Assembly (NCBI GenBank): GCA_002189035.1
Contig: CM007991.1
Location: forward strand, 4,774,001 to 4,838,000
Length of the DNA: 64,000 bases
Reading direction: 5' to 3'
Source of the DNA: Utricularia gibba
Lineage: Eukaryota > Streptophyta > Magnoliopsida > Lamiales > Lentibulariaceae
The translations under genes were made by a program, and so were the position numbers. Every line of letters starts with the position of its first letter. Within the stretch, counting starts at the first letter, position 1. The notes beneath the pieces were generated by a model. That model was not told the origin of the DNA and did no database searches. It worked only from the letters and a program-made list of their open reading frames with translations. Shown one piece after another: positions 34,426 to 45,650 of this stretch.

Positions 34426-35240
34426 ATGACTAAGGTGGACAGATCTATAGAAAAAGAATTAGAAGTTTTGGATGACGATGATGACGTGGATGAAGAGATT
34501 ATTTCAGAGAATCCTGATAATTCTCCAGTCCAGAACATTCTTGTACTAACGCCACTTGAACAAGTGAAGGAGAAGGAGCCACAAGAAGTTGATCAACCCA
34601 AGTCTCTAGCCATTCCTCCTCCTTTTCCTATGAGACTTCGAAGGAAAAATAAAGACAAACGTGGACTGAAAGCTTTTATGGAGGTGGTGAAGAAGGTGAA
34701 CGTGAAGATTCCCTTGCTGGACATGATAGATCAAGTGCCGAAATATGCAAAAATGTTAAAGGACTTGTGTGACCCAAGAAGAAGGAAAAAGTGGAAGAGG
34801 TAATTCCTTTGACTGAAAATATTTCTGCAATTATTCAAAGAAGGCTTCCACGAATTTCAGTGGCCATGTGTGATTTAGGAGCATCGGTTAATGTTATGCC
34901 TAGATCCCTTTATCTTTCTCCTGCATCTAAGTTAGTGTTGTTTGTCAATTATCTGATAGATCGCATGTGAAGCCTGATGGTAGAGTTGATGATGTGTTTG
35001 TGCATGTTAAAGATTTGATTTTTCCTGCTGACTTTCTAGTTATTCCCATGGAGAGTGAAAATCCCATGATTTCGGAATCCATCATTTTGGGACGACCGTT
35101 TATGCCTACTGCAGGCACCAAAATTGATGTCCAAACTTGCACAATTTCCCTACACTTCGATGGACAGGTGCTGGACTTTAGCTTAGACAAAGCCATGCAA
35201 TATCCGAAATTTGCTCAATATCTACATCTGACACAGATGT
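34426..35240 (+). pseudogene. G3 protease region
   Basis: An acidic spacer with a run of D/E (residues about 15-25 of the 125-codon frame) is followed by P-P-F-P-M-R-L-R-R-K-N-K. After a frameshift at about 34797 comes E-N-I-S-A-I-I-Q-R-R. A small deletion follows, and then the active site C-D-L-G-A-S-V-N-V-M-P at about 34873. The flap and C-terminal part (34967-35240) ends with G-R-P-F-M and the D-x-x-T-C-T-I motif. The protease would cut the polyprotein. It is inactive through the frameshift. Confidence 0.85.
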
Positions 35241-35560
35241 AGAACACTTAGCGATGGTCCATGAGCAAGATCCCTTGCTAAAATGCCTCACTAAAAACTT
35301 TAATTCTGATCGTATTTCTTTTCATGATTCTGAACTTTTAAGTTATTTTGATTATTTTCCTGAAAAACTTGAATTTTCTGACGTTGCTTTTCTGAGTTTA
35401 GAAATGCCTTAGAAACTGCTGATTCCTTCCGTTATTCATGCCACATTACTAGAGTTAAAAACACTGCCTGAACATTTAAAATATTTATTTCTGGGCGAAA
35501 ATGATACTTTACTTGTTATTATCTCTAGTACACTAACTATAGAACAGGAGGAAAAACTCA
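35241..35560 (+). other. G3 spacer between protease and RT
   Basis: Broken coding sequence links protease to RT, with stop codons and T-rich composition. The reading L-K-x-L-P-E-H-L-K-Y-x-F-L-G-E-N-D-T-L near 35460-35510 is the usual lead-in to Athila RT. Confidence 0.6.
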
Positions 35561-36480
35561 AAAGTGTGCTCCAGGAGCACAAACAGGCAATTAGGTGGAC
35601 ATTGGCAGATATCAAAGGAATAAGCCCCTCCATATGCACTCACCGCATCTATTTGGAGAAGGGAACAAAGCCAATTCGCCAACCCCAAAGGAGATTGAAT
35701 CCACCTATGATTGAAGTAGTCAAGAAGGAGATTCTGAAATTGTTGGATGCAGGTATAATCTACCCTATCTCTGATAGTGAGTGGGTTAGCCCTGTGCAGG
35801 TTGTCCCGAAGAAAACAAGTATCACAATCATGGCCAATGACCAAAGGGAACTTCTACCTACCAGAGTGCAAAATGGCTGGCGAATGTGCGTAGATTACTG
35901 AAAATTGAATGCAGCCACCAAGAAGAACCACTACCCACTTCCATTCATTGACCAAATGTTGGAAAGTCTTGCTGGAAGGAGTCATTATTGCTGCTTGGAT
36001 GGATACTCCGGTTTCCATAAAATACCCGTGACTCTTGAGGACCAATCTAAGGTTGTTTTCGTTTGCCCTTTTGGAACTTTTGCTTACCATAAAATGCCTT
36101 TTGGACTTTGCAATGCACAAACAACATTTCATTGATGCATGGTTAGTATTTTTTCTGAATATGTTGAAAATATTTTAGAGGTTTTTATGGATGACTTTAC
36201 GTTTTATGGGAATAGCTTTGATGAATGTCTTGCTAATTTGTCATGGTAGAACAAGGTATCATTTTAAAACATGTTGTTTCCCAAAAGGGAATTGAGGCCG
36301 ACAAGACCAAGATTGAGGTAATCCAAAAATTACCTTATCCCACTTGTGTGAGAGATGTACATTCTTTCCTTGGACATACTGGTTTTTATCGTAGATTTAT
36401 TCAAGACTTTTCGAAAATTGCATCTCCCTATGTGCCTTGTTACATAAGGATATTGAGTTTCATTTTGATAGCCATTGCAT
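35561..36480 (+). pseudogene. G3 reverse transcriptase
   Basis: The first piece has I-K-G-I-S-P-S-I-C-T-H-R-I and L-L-D-A-G-I-I-Y-P-I-S-D-S-E-W-V-S-P-V. It ends at a tga after W-R-M-C-V-D-Y. The second (35905-36135) has P-L-P-F-I-D-Q-M-L-E-x-L-A-G and F-G-T-F-A-Y-H-K-M-P-F-G-L-C-N-A. The catalytic box V-F-M-D-D-F lies near 36185. A deletion follows, then G-H-V-V-S-Q-K-G-I-E-like sequence and [13 protein letters not shown] (36243-36430). Confidence 0.9.
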
Positions 36481-36931
36481 GAACGCTTTTGATGTTTTGA
36501 AAGAGAAGCTTGTTTCAGCTCCCATTATTCAGGCTCCAAATTGGAGTCTACCATTTGAACTAATGTGTTATGCAAGTGATGTAGTTCTAGGTGCGGTTTT
36601 GGGACAAAAGGTGGAGAAACAATCCCATGTTATCCACTATGCATCCAAGTGCCTTGATGATGCCCAAAAGAGCTACACCACTACAGAAAAACAGTTGTTA
36701 ACCATTGTATTTGCCCTAGAGATATTTCGATCTTATTTGCTAGGAGCCAAAGTCATAGTCTATTCGGACCATACCCCATTGAGATATCTCCTCACCAAGA
36801 AGGATTCGAAGCCTAGACTCATTAGATGGATTTTGTTGCTTCAAGAATTCGACTTGGAGATCAAGGATAAGAAAGGATGCGAGAATTTAGTTGCAGACAT
36901 CCTCAGCCGCATCACTTTTGGAGAAAAATGA
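36437..36931 (+). pseudogene. G3 RNase H
   Basis: A 164-codon open frame contains [33 protein letters not shown] and V-A-D-I-L-S-R. The acidic residues expected for RNase H of gypsy elements are in place, so this single domain looks intact. The RT before it and the integrase after it are broken. Confidence 0.9.
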
Positions 36932-37975
36932 AGTCTTATCGATGACAGCTTCCTAGACAAACACCTATTCATGATCCATGATGAGAGTCCCTGGTATGCT
37001 GATATCGTAAATTTTGTAGTAACTGGACAGTTTCCTACAGATTTCCAGCACTACCAGAAGGAGAAATTGAGGAGTGACAGCTACCTTGCGGTGGACACTT
37101 TGGTGCAAAAGCTACTGCAAAGAAGGTCATGGAGGCTGAATTTTATTGGCCTACCATATTCAAGGATGCCTACCTTCATTGCAAGGCGTGTCCAAATTGC
37201 CAACGAGGAGGAAATTTGGGATACAAGGATCAAATGCCCCTTCAACCCATTATCATGTGTGAGATCTTTGATGCATGGGGCATTGACTTCATGGGACCAT
37301 TTCCACCTTCTCAAGCGAAGCTCTACATCCTTCTTGCTGTAGATTATGTTTCCAAATGGGTGGAGGCCATTGCTTGTGAAAGGGATGATGCCAAAACCGT
37401 GGGTAATTTCTTGACTAACATTTTGTTTCCTAGGTTTGGACATCCAAGATTATTATTTTAGATCGTGGCACTCATTTCGTGAATCATGATATCAAGAGTG
37501 CATTGGCCAAATATGGAGTCAACCACCGCCTATCCATAGCTAGACATCCTTAAACAAATGGCATGGCGGAAGTATCCAATAGAGAGGTGAAAAGGAATTG
37601 CATCACAGGGCATACTGGGCCGTCAAATCATGCATCCTGACTAGTGATCAAGCTGGAGAGAGTAGACTCTTAGACCTAAATGAGCTGGAGGAAATTCGCC
37701 TCAATGCCTACACTAACCAGCTCTTTCACAAGGAAAAGGTAAAACGCTTCCATGATAGTAACTTACATGGGAAGCAATTTTTAGTAGGTCAAAAGGTTCT
37801 CTTATTTGATACTACATTGAAAATCTTTCCCGGTAAATTGCTTTCTAAGTGGCTTGGACCTTATGAAGTTGTGAATGTTTTTCCCTCTGGTGCTGTTATT
37901 ATTCTTTCATTTGAGACATGGAAAAGCATTAAGGTGAATGGACACCGACTGAAGCCATTTTATGAGAATTTTTAG
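36932..37975 (+). pseudogene. G3 integrase
   Basis: The N-terminal H-x-H-C zinc region is partly deleted (H-F-G-A-K-A-T-A near 37105 and [10 protein letters not shown] near 37190). The core has [10 protein letters not shown] and [10 protein letters not shown] frameshift at about 37445 is followed by D-R-G-T-H-F and a broken H-P-x-T-N-G-M-A-E-V-S-N-R-E-V, so D, D and E are all still visible. A deletion follows at about 37590. The C-terminal part ends K-V-N-G-H-R-L-K-P-F-Y-E-N-F. Confidence 0.85.
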
Positions 37976-38056
37976 CTGTACAGTGTGTGCAGCTTACTCC
38001 TAGTTGAGGCTCATTAATAGGTGTCACAGTCGGCCAATGACTGTAAATTGGCGTTG

Positions 38057-38074
38057 CATGGGAGGCAACCCATG
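38057..38074 (+). other. Conserved post-integrase motif of G3
   Basis: The sequence catgggaggcaacccatg is an inverted repeat (catggg and cccatg around aggcaa), 82 bases after the integrase stop. The same 15-mer lies downstream of the G1 integrase (13856-13870, minus). Confidence 0.65.
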
Positions 38075-38279
38075 ACTTTAATTTCGTAAACGTTACTCTT
38101 TCCTCGTTTTTATCACCCACTACTCCAAGTTACTTTATTTTCACCTGCCCCATGCCACCACTTACTCCCTTAACCGTTTGTACACTCAATCTCCTTTTTA
38201 TCTTTTGGAATTCCCATTTTACTGACCATTACCCCACTTCGCTATTGTAACTTGTGTTTCTCCGAATTTTCTGCTCACC

Positions 38280-39956
38280 ATGTCTAGACGCCCCACATCT
38301 CCGGTTACCCGAAGTGCAAGTGCTGCTAAGGCAGCAACTAGGAAGCGTGAACCTGCCGCAACTGGACCATCCCGAAGGACCCAGTGTCACCGCAGCAACA
38401 ACCCAGCAGAAGCTTCTGTGCTCACTGAGCATGAGCCATCTCTAGGCGTCGCGGCGGAGTCTGTTCCGATTGAGGTCACACCTCTGACCATTGTGTCTCC
38501 AAAGCTATACCTGGAATGGTACCCAGTCCCTGTTCCTGCTGCTGATGCACCTGAATCTTCAATGCCAAATTCCCCAGCAGCAATTTCTGCTCCCTACAGC
38601 CCGCAGCCCCCACAACCGGAAGAAATTGCTGGCACAAAAGGTCAGACAACAGGAATTCCTATTATTCACTCATCCCCTTCTCCAGTACAGGAAGAAGATT
38701 CCCCTGAAGAGATCACCATTGATGAAGAAGTTGATCTCTTGATTTCTGAAATGCAGCGTGCTGCTAATGAAGGGCCATGCCTAGAGTTCCTTCCTGGAGA
38801 ATAGGATGTAGATGAAGCAACTCAGCCCACACAACGAGGCAAAGGGCAGCGCGGTCGCATAAAATTCTGGCAAGACCGAGCCTTGGAGTCCCCTACCTGG
38901 ACCCAACTGAAAAACACCGTGAGATTTTCAGATAAGAACGCTCAACTTTTATTTAATCTCTTAACCTCACGTAGAATTCTTTTTGATTTTAAATTGCATA
39001 TGCCTACTTTGGTGCATCTGAATCTACTTGCTGATATTAACCGTTTATTTGATGCTTCTCCTGAGTGGCGTAAATTTTCTGAAATTAGCTTGCCAGTTTA
39101 TCCCAAACTTGTGTTTGAATTTTATACAACTTTTGTGTTTGAGGATGTGGCTGGAAATCCCCTTTTTGAGGAACTCATTTCTTTTCACCTTGGAGGCAAA
39201 AATTTTCACATGTCTATAAATGATTTTAATGTGGCTTTAGGCTTTGTTTCTAAATCTGATTTAGCCACTACTCATTACCTCCAAGCATTCTATGATTATC
39301 CTGAACATTTTTTAATGTGTTGAATGCCTATGCATCCATGTCTGTCTGTGAGCCCCATATTCTGTACGCAAACTCAAGGCCCATTACTTGAGGGCCCTGC
39401 TCTTTTAGTGTTGAACAGATATTTGGGAGGCTATTACAGCGCAACCCGACAAGGCACTAGCATCATTCCCAAGGTTATTGTGTTCTTTCTGTGGGCGATG
39501 ATGAAGAAGCTCCCCATCAATTTGGGAATGTGGATTGCAACTCAAATACACTCCATCACCGCCAAAAATGAAAGAGTGCTCCTCTTTGCTTCCCTCATCA
39601 CCAAGCTTGCCCAACACCTCAAAGTTAACCTTGACAAACAGACCCCTCAGGTAGATAATCATTTCCGTTATCTAGATTTGGATGACTTGTTTTCTTTCAA
39701 CTACCTGAAGAAGGTTGAGGGGAAGGCTGTTTTCGTGCAAGCGGGTATCAAGAGTACCATCACTTCCATGCCCCCCTCCATTGTGAACCCATATGGTGCA
39801 CCAACAGACGTTCCTTTGAGCACTGCACCATCAAGCCCCACCAAGCACACCCTCCTGCTAGCTATTCACAGTCTCCAGGAACAGGTTTCTGCGCTTTCCA
39901 TGAAGCTGGACACTCTCATGGCGTCTGCTTCACACTCTGACATGCCCCATGACTAA
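38280..39956 (+). pseudogene. G3 post-pol ORF (env-like position, Athila type)
   Basis: A basic, S/P/A-rich N-terminus (38280-38804) begins M-S-R-R-P-T-S-P-V-T-R-S and ends at a tag. After a short gap comes F-D-F-K-L-H-M-P-T-L-V-H-L-N-L-L and a block with F-H-L-G-G-K-N-F-H-M-S-I-N-D-F-N-V (38883-39323). The last part (39324-39956) has L-N-R-Y-L-G-G-Y and a C-terminal coiled coil (L-L-L-A-I-H-S-L-Q-E-Q-V-S-A-L). Athila-lineage elements carry such a third ORF, sometimes called env-like. I see no clear signal peptide or membrane segment, so an envelope role is not supported here. Two stops break it. Confidence 0.75.
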
Positions 39957-40794
39957 GGTACCCTCCGCTACACTTGATGATGAGGACAACCTCAAAATTA
40001 AGTGTGGGGGAGGAGTTTACGTTTCTTTTTATTTTCTAGTATTTTTTGGGTATTAGGACTTATATGTTGATTTTTTTCTGTTTTCGTACCTCATGTTTAG
40101 TTTTTCCCCTTTGTGTTTTTGTTTGTGAAAAAATCCCCACTATGCTCCTCAAGTACATTTCCTTTCATGAATAAGGCTAGAATTTTTAGTATTGATCATG
40201 CTTAGGTTCATGAATTCCTTGCTGCAAGGAAAATACTTCAATTATTTTTCTTTCTAGATATCAAGGTTTTGTTACATGATTTAGGAAAGACTATACCATG
40301 GCTATGACTATATTTTCATTCCTTGTATATATTATATTGTGAATAAATTTTTGCTGCTCATATAGTGACCAGACCGAGACAAAAAGAAAAAAAAAGAAGA
40401 AAAAAATATTAGGAGTGCCAAAGGTAAGGATGTTTGGCGAAACCGTGGTAATTATCACACATAAGGTTTCATAATCCAAATATTCTTCCCCAAAGCGGGG
40501 ACCTCTATCTGAAAAAAAAAAAAAGGTCTTGCGTCACTATAGTGTATGTTCTTTATTGTTTTTACCTTGATGATGTTAGTGTATAAGTAGTCATTGGTTA
40601 AGTCTTTAACTGATGCATGCAAACTTGAGTGGCTTGCCTTAATTTGATTGAAGAATAGAAAAAGAATTGACGTAAATTCCTGCTGTAAGATGAATGTACC
40701 TTAGTAATGCATCATGACTTAGGTTCTATCCTTTTTTGTGGATTGCTATGATTTTCATACTTGAAGACAAGCATGATTTAAGTGTGGGGGAATA
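39957..40794 (+). promoter_or_regulatory. G3 3' non-coding region with two purine tracts
   Basis: The tract taagtgtgggggagg at 39999-40013 and the tract taagtgtgggggaa at 40779-40792 share 12 bases. The second directly precedes the 3' LTR and is the PPT. The first may be an additional plus-strand initiation site. Between them are A-rich runs (40380-40410, 40513-40526) and no gene. Confidence 0.65.
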
Positions 40795-41131
40795 TGTTAA
40801 GTGCCATTTTCTAGTTATTTATTAGGTATTATTAGGTGTTAATCTAGTATTAAGTCGTCCAAATTAGGAGTCTTACTATTAAGTATTTGATTTTTATTAG
40901 AAAATTCCTATTTTCCTATTTTGTATATATTTTATGTCTTTTTCCTCACACTTTGATCAAGACATGTTAGGAGACTATCGTGGAGTGTTGCAGGAGTATT
41001 GCAGGTGGTCACACTCTGAGTTTTCGTGCCTTATACACGATTTGGAACAATTGTGGGCAGAAGACTAACATTGGTCAAGGCTCTTGACTTACGGCATATC
41101 AAAGTCTGCAACAATGATTGGGCGCTAACTT
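40795..41131 (+). repeat. G3 3' LTR, truncated
   Basis: It begins TGTTAAGTGCC and matches the 5' LTR for about 337 bp, to the word gattgggcgctaact. Unrelated sequence (cccacctccactgcatg) then follows, so the remaining 950 bp and the target duplication are lost. Confidence 0.9.
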
Positions 41132-41191
41132 TAATTTTTCCCACCTCCACTGCATGTAACCCAACAATACAGAAACTACTGGAACTAAGGA

Positions 41192-41262
41192 AAGGATAAA
41201 GCTTAGTAGTAGAGTTTCATATTGACATGGTGGAAGTCACGAGTTTGAGTCTAATAACCCCA
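41192..41262 (+). pseudogene. trnV-GAC: Plastid-derived trnV-GAC pseudogene
   Basis: About 71 bases align with plastid tRNA-Val(GAC). Features are a D-loop region agtagtagagt, the anticodon-arm words attgacatggtggaagtca with anticodon gac, and a T-arm gagtttgagtct. Several substitutions break stems, so it should be non-functional. It is followed by tatgagtttttctattt (41263-41279), which matches the plastid sequence downstream of this tRNA. This supports an organelle-to-nucleus (or plastid-to-mitochondrion-to-nucleus) transfer. Confidence 0.75.
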
Positions 41263-42084
41263 TATGAGTTTTTCTATTTGAAGGGGAAAAATCTAGATGT
41301 CTCCTATGTTACCCATAATATGTGGAAGATGCTTTTGAACTATAATAAATTACTTTATTTGAATAGAAGGGATATAGTTAAATTTTCTGCTTAACTCTTT
41401 CCACAAAGTCAAAACAAAGGAGTAATCCATTTTTTGTATAATGAGATCAAAATGAATGCAAAATCATCATGTGCCAGGAAAAATTAGTACAAGAAAGCCG
41501 CATAATAGAATATTTTTACCACCTTATGCCATAGTAATTAATGTACCAATGAAATTAGTAATATTGCATGTGAACGTATTGAACAATAATAGAGAAGTAA
41601 AGACTGTAAAAATCCTTAATAGGTTCCTCCATCACTGCAAACCCAGATTAAATGGAGCAGGGAGCTAACACAACTAGTAATAGAGCTAAAAGAAGGGAAG
41701 CTCAATAGCATCTCTATGAAAATGATTTATTCGATATTATGGATGACTGAAGGATTATGAAACAAAGTTCAGAAACTCGAATTCTACAGAATCAAACCTA
41801 TGGGGATTGATTAAGAAAGGTCTATTGTTCGTATTACATGATTGCGTTATGCTCTAGCGAAATGTATTCTGGAATAATCTTTTTAGAAGGGACAATGTGA
41901 ATGGAAGATCCCTATAAATTGAATTCGACCTTGAATCTAAGAAACAGTAAAATTCAACAAATCAAGGTTCATCTCAGTTAGTGCTTCTGGACTCGTACAA
42001 GGAAATTGAGTAGATGGTTGATGTATGAGACTCGAGCCTATCTTTAGTAGCATGCATTCCCATCCGTGTCCCACCCCAGAAGAG

Positions 42085-42155
42085 TGCAGCTGCATGTCAT
42101 ATTTGATCCGAAGACCCAGAGCTAATTATCGACATTTTCGACTATCTGGACACAT
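42085..42155 (+). pseudogene. rps14: Plastid rps14 fragment
   Basis: The translation R-R-P-R-A-N-Y-R-H-F-R-L-S-G-H near 42108-42152 closely resembles the conserved C-terminal motif of plastid ribosomal protein S14 (G-R-P-R-A-N-Y-R-D-F-G-L-S-G-H). Only about 20 codons are recognisable. It fits the plastid form better than the mitochondrial one. Confidence 0.6.
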
Positions 42156-42612
42156 ATTTCTAATTATTCTCTTTACCAAACATATTTGGTTCTAATCATA
42201 TAATAAGAACAAGAGATATTTCTCAATAAATCCCCTCATTCTTGGAGAATCAGAACTTATAATCATGAAATCAACTCAATCATCAGATTATAAGTTCATT
42301 CGGAACAGGGTTATCTTTCAAGAGGATTCACTCCATGTCAAGCCCCTCGTCCTCTAATTATCTCGAATAGTGTGTAAATCTAGATTGCACAATTTATCTA
42401 TTATGCCATTCATTAGCTTAATATTATTTCTCTGGAATTGAGTCTTTGATCGGACTCATTTACACATATGGCCATCCTTTCATTATCTTTCACATATCTG
42501 ATAAAATTTTTAAAAAGTGGATGGTCAGATTTTTAATAAACTTCTTTGATCCCAAAGAAGGGGGTTTCCTTTAGTATCCATCGTGAATTAATAAATAAGA
42601 GTGTTCATAGCA

Positions 42613-42643
42613 TTCTGAACCCAGCTCACGTACCCCTTTAATG
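42613..42643 (-). pseudogene. Large-subunit rRNA fragment (organellar type)
   Basis: The plus strand ttctgaacccagctcacgt followed by a near-match to accgctttaatg is the complement of a highly conserved stretch near the 3' end of bacterial and plastid 23S rRNA. Only about 31 bases match, so this is suggestive. Confidence 0.4.
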
Positions 42644-43891
42644 CGAGAAATTTCCAAACAATTAATTTCAATGAAATCTTTGATTTTTTTTATTTTGCTA
42701 TGCTCTGACCTTGATATGTAGAATCATCTTACACACCACCCATAATTCAATGAAGCGAGTCAAAGAGGGGAAAATATCTATCTAGTATGATATATGGAAT
42801 ATAAGACGAAAGTAATTGTTATTGATCGGTCATATAGACTCGAGTTGAACATCCAATTGCTTCGTCTTTGTTGCTGTCGGGAAAAGAATGATTGCCATTC
42901 CGTAGTCGGTCCTAATGAAGGGAAAACGTTGCAGCTTGTTGTATCCTCGCATCCTTTCCATTGTAAGTTTCCGATTAGCTCCTTGTTTTGAGATATTTTT
43001 ATTCAAGATCAAAAATATCGAAAACTGACCCCATGACATTGGTCTCGAACTAGAAGTGCAGTGCCAGTCTCGTACATAGGCAACATAGATTCATTACTGG
43101 GACTTCATTAGGTACAATTTGAGGGGTTTTCTAGGTTCATCCAATTTGAGGGGTCTTCCGAAACCACTCTTTTTTTTTTATCTTTGATCAGGATTTAGGG
43201 AAATATATCTACTCTGGCATTCAATTGAAATAACCTCTGTGCTATCAGAACAATAAACAACTACGACTACCTGTGCTTTTTTTTTCTCTTAACTTTTGTT
43301 TACATTTTTTTTAGAAGCTTTCATTTTTATCATTACATTAAAAATGAAATCCAATTTTTTAAAAAGTACAAACTGATCCCAACGTGTACCACGTATCTCG
43401 CTTAACTTTCTTATTATGTTCGCATTAATGATGGCCTTTTTCATCGTTAAAATTCATATTAAAAAGAATAAATCCATCGATTTGAGTGGGTTGGTAAGGT
43501 TTCAACAATTTCAGTTTCTCAATAAGAGATATGAAACATGCTCAGTATCATTTTTTGTTTCGTGTAATGTTATTAAAAAGGGAGATCTTGAATTTGTTAC
43601 CAACAATCCAATTCATTGTTTCGGTTTTTTCCGGCTTCCACAGCCATTCTCAATCCAATTCACTCCCTAAACTAACACAAGACCTGCTACAATAAATGAA
43701 ATAGTTCAATGCCTTTTGTGGGTTCCTGATTCTCCTGTAGCTGGTGCCTGCTGAAACCGATTAGAACCAAATGCTCTCAATAAATATCTGTGCGGGGTAA
43801 CAAAGGCGGCCAAATCACTCATGGTATGATCTTCTTCTTCCTCGCTCCTCTCGTTCTTTTTGATGTATACAGAGCCTTGTCCTTTTGCATT

Positions 43892-43924
43892 CATTAAGAA
43901 CCCACCTCAAGATGAGTGCCCTCC
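43892..43924 (+). pseudogene. Possible 23S/26S rRNA 3'-end fragment
   Basis: The word cccacctcaagatgagtgc is close to the conserved cccacc-caagatgagtgc stretch near the 3' end of organellar and bacterial large-subunit rRNA. The match covers about 30 bases and may belong with the 42613 piece. Confidence 0.35.
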
Positions 43925-45650
43925 TTTCTGGTATTGGCCATAATTCACAAGAACATTCTTCAGTCTTAGTAAGAGAGAGGGAATCCAGGCAAAATGAGAA
44001 TATGAATGATGAGCACAATTCAGAAGCATCTTATTATTGTTGGTGTGAACTTTGGAACGAGTTAAATGTGTACAAATCTTTCCATTTTCCAAGTCCACGG
44101 ATTGGTAGTTTAAGGCAATTTCTTGACATTGCACTCAATTTCTCATTTTGCACTGAAGATTGAAGAAATTTTTTAGTGAAACAAGAGAAATAAAAATAAT
44201 TCAAATGTAGAAGTGAAAGGTGTTAGTGTGAGGAATCTATTCAATCAAATGATATTGAGTATGTTTCCCATCTCTTCTCCAGAGAAATACCCATATCCTA
44301 TGGAGCCCATTTTTGTTTGTGAAATGGAGCAAATATATCATTTTGATTGCTAAATTATTAATATGGAATTATTTCCTCATGCTCAGCTAATGATACGGTA
44401 ACTTCTGTAGAGACGTGAAGCTTCGGTATCATATAAATTATTTAGTGGAAAAAGTCTGGAATTCAAAAAAAAAAAAAAACGAAACTAAGGTCAGGTACTT
44501 CACTCCTGAGCTTGTTTACATTCACAATGAAATTTATAGTAAGAGAAAAATCCGTTGACTTCATAGAAGACGTCTTGTTGTTTTTAGCAAAATTGAAGTG
44601 GTCTAAATTTGGGACTTTTATCCGATTGTAATGTCCTTTTGTTTCAATTCTTTTGGAATAACCACAAACACTTTTGATGTGCTACCAAAAAGCCGAGTCA
44701 GAAAGGCCGTGTTGGTTAGGGAATGGAGAGTGAGGGACTGTGTTTTATTTAATCTTTGAGTAATATCTTGGAATGAGAAAAATGTCTTAGATCCTTGTTA
44801 ATCCATATTACAATGTTATTTCCCTTATTTATATTAGTATTATTCAGGGTAAATACATTAAAGAGGGACGAATTCAACCAAACCTTTATTCAATATGTAT
44901 TTCTAAAATTAGTTTTTTTCAATTTCTAGGATCTTTTTCTTTTTTGGCTCGCGGGGCGTGTCCCCAGCCTCCCACCCCTTCGCCTCCATTCGTTTTTCTC
45001 ATTTTCTGTATCCCTTCTCCAATGTCACCATGTGAGTTTGTTTGTTTTTCTCTTCTGTTCTGTTCTTTTTTTTTCTTTTTTTTTTTTTTGGCTGAAGATG
45101 CTTTCTTGTTGAAATTATTCTTATAACGGGTCTGCACCTGCCACAAAAACAGGAAGGTCTTTCATGGTTTTGGGAACACTTGTGCGGATTTTCAAGAGAG
45201 TCTATGTTTGGTGAAGGAACTAAATGGTGATTCATCATAGATTCTACATCTTGAAACCAAGCCAGTGTTGTTCCTAGTTTAGGAACTAGAGTTATCAGTC
45301 TTATTGGTAGTGTTTGTTGGGGAGACTAAGCAGCTAATGGGACTCTTGTTCCCATTTCATCAACGGTGACTCATTATTTCAATGAATCATTTCTTCGGAC
45401 AATGGAATAAGATTCCTAAAACATTTCTTGGCAGACTAGGGTATGGCTATCTTACATACATTTTTTGTTCAATTGATTATTTTTGAGTATTTTTCTATTC
45501 TATTGATAGTAATAAAGAGAATCAAATTCATTCTATACTCGATGGGGACCAATGCGCAATGGCGATTGAGACCATTTTTATGAAGAAATGTGGAGATCAA
45601 TAGTACTTATTCGTAGAAATTTGATTTTTTTATCTTTTTTTTTTAAAATT

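Larger units (their letters stand above)
31466..41131 (+). mobile_element. Ty3/gypsy element G3, Athila-like, 9.67 kb
   Basis: The order is 5' LTR, PBS, gag, protease, RT, RNase H, integrase, post-pol ORF, purine tracts, PPT and truncated 3' LTR. By hand alignment the first 335 bases of the two LTRs differ at about 32 positions, mostly transitions, which suggests an old insertion. All coding regions contain stops or small deletions. The 3' LTR stops after about 337 bp. Confidence 0.9.
41280..45650. other. Probable decayed organelle-derived mosaic, no intact gene
   Basis: The base composition is less AT-biased than the neighbours and no transposon motifs are seen. Short matches from memory of organelle genes are trnV-GAC (left edge), rps14 (42085-42155) and LSU rRNA pieces (42613-42643, 43892-43924). 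A possible trnL-UAA 3' exon piece lies at about 44540-44570. Most of the stretch is unassigned. The open frames at 41456, 42794, 43416, 43706 and 43885 are not recognised. A poly-A run lies at 44466-44480, and a T-rich run at 45068-45090. Confidence 0.4.

Noticed and set aside
38491-38742. Second open frame overlapping the G3 post-pol ORF
   Set aside because: It is in an alternative frame of the post-pol ORF and has low-complexity composition.
41192-41262. Functional tRNA-Val gene
   Set aside because: Substitutions break several stem pairs and it is a diverged plastid copy in nuclear-type surroundings.
43416-43470. Match of F-A-L-M-M-A-F to mitochondrial atp9
   Set aside because: Only about eight residues agree and the upstream sequence does not continue the match, so it could be chance in a hydrophobic frame.
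44919-45238. Lysine-rich open frames
   Set aside because: They are created by a T-run and poly-pyrimidine tract (45068-45090) and overlap on both strands.
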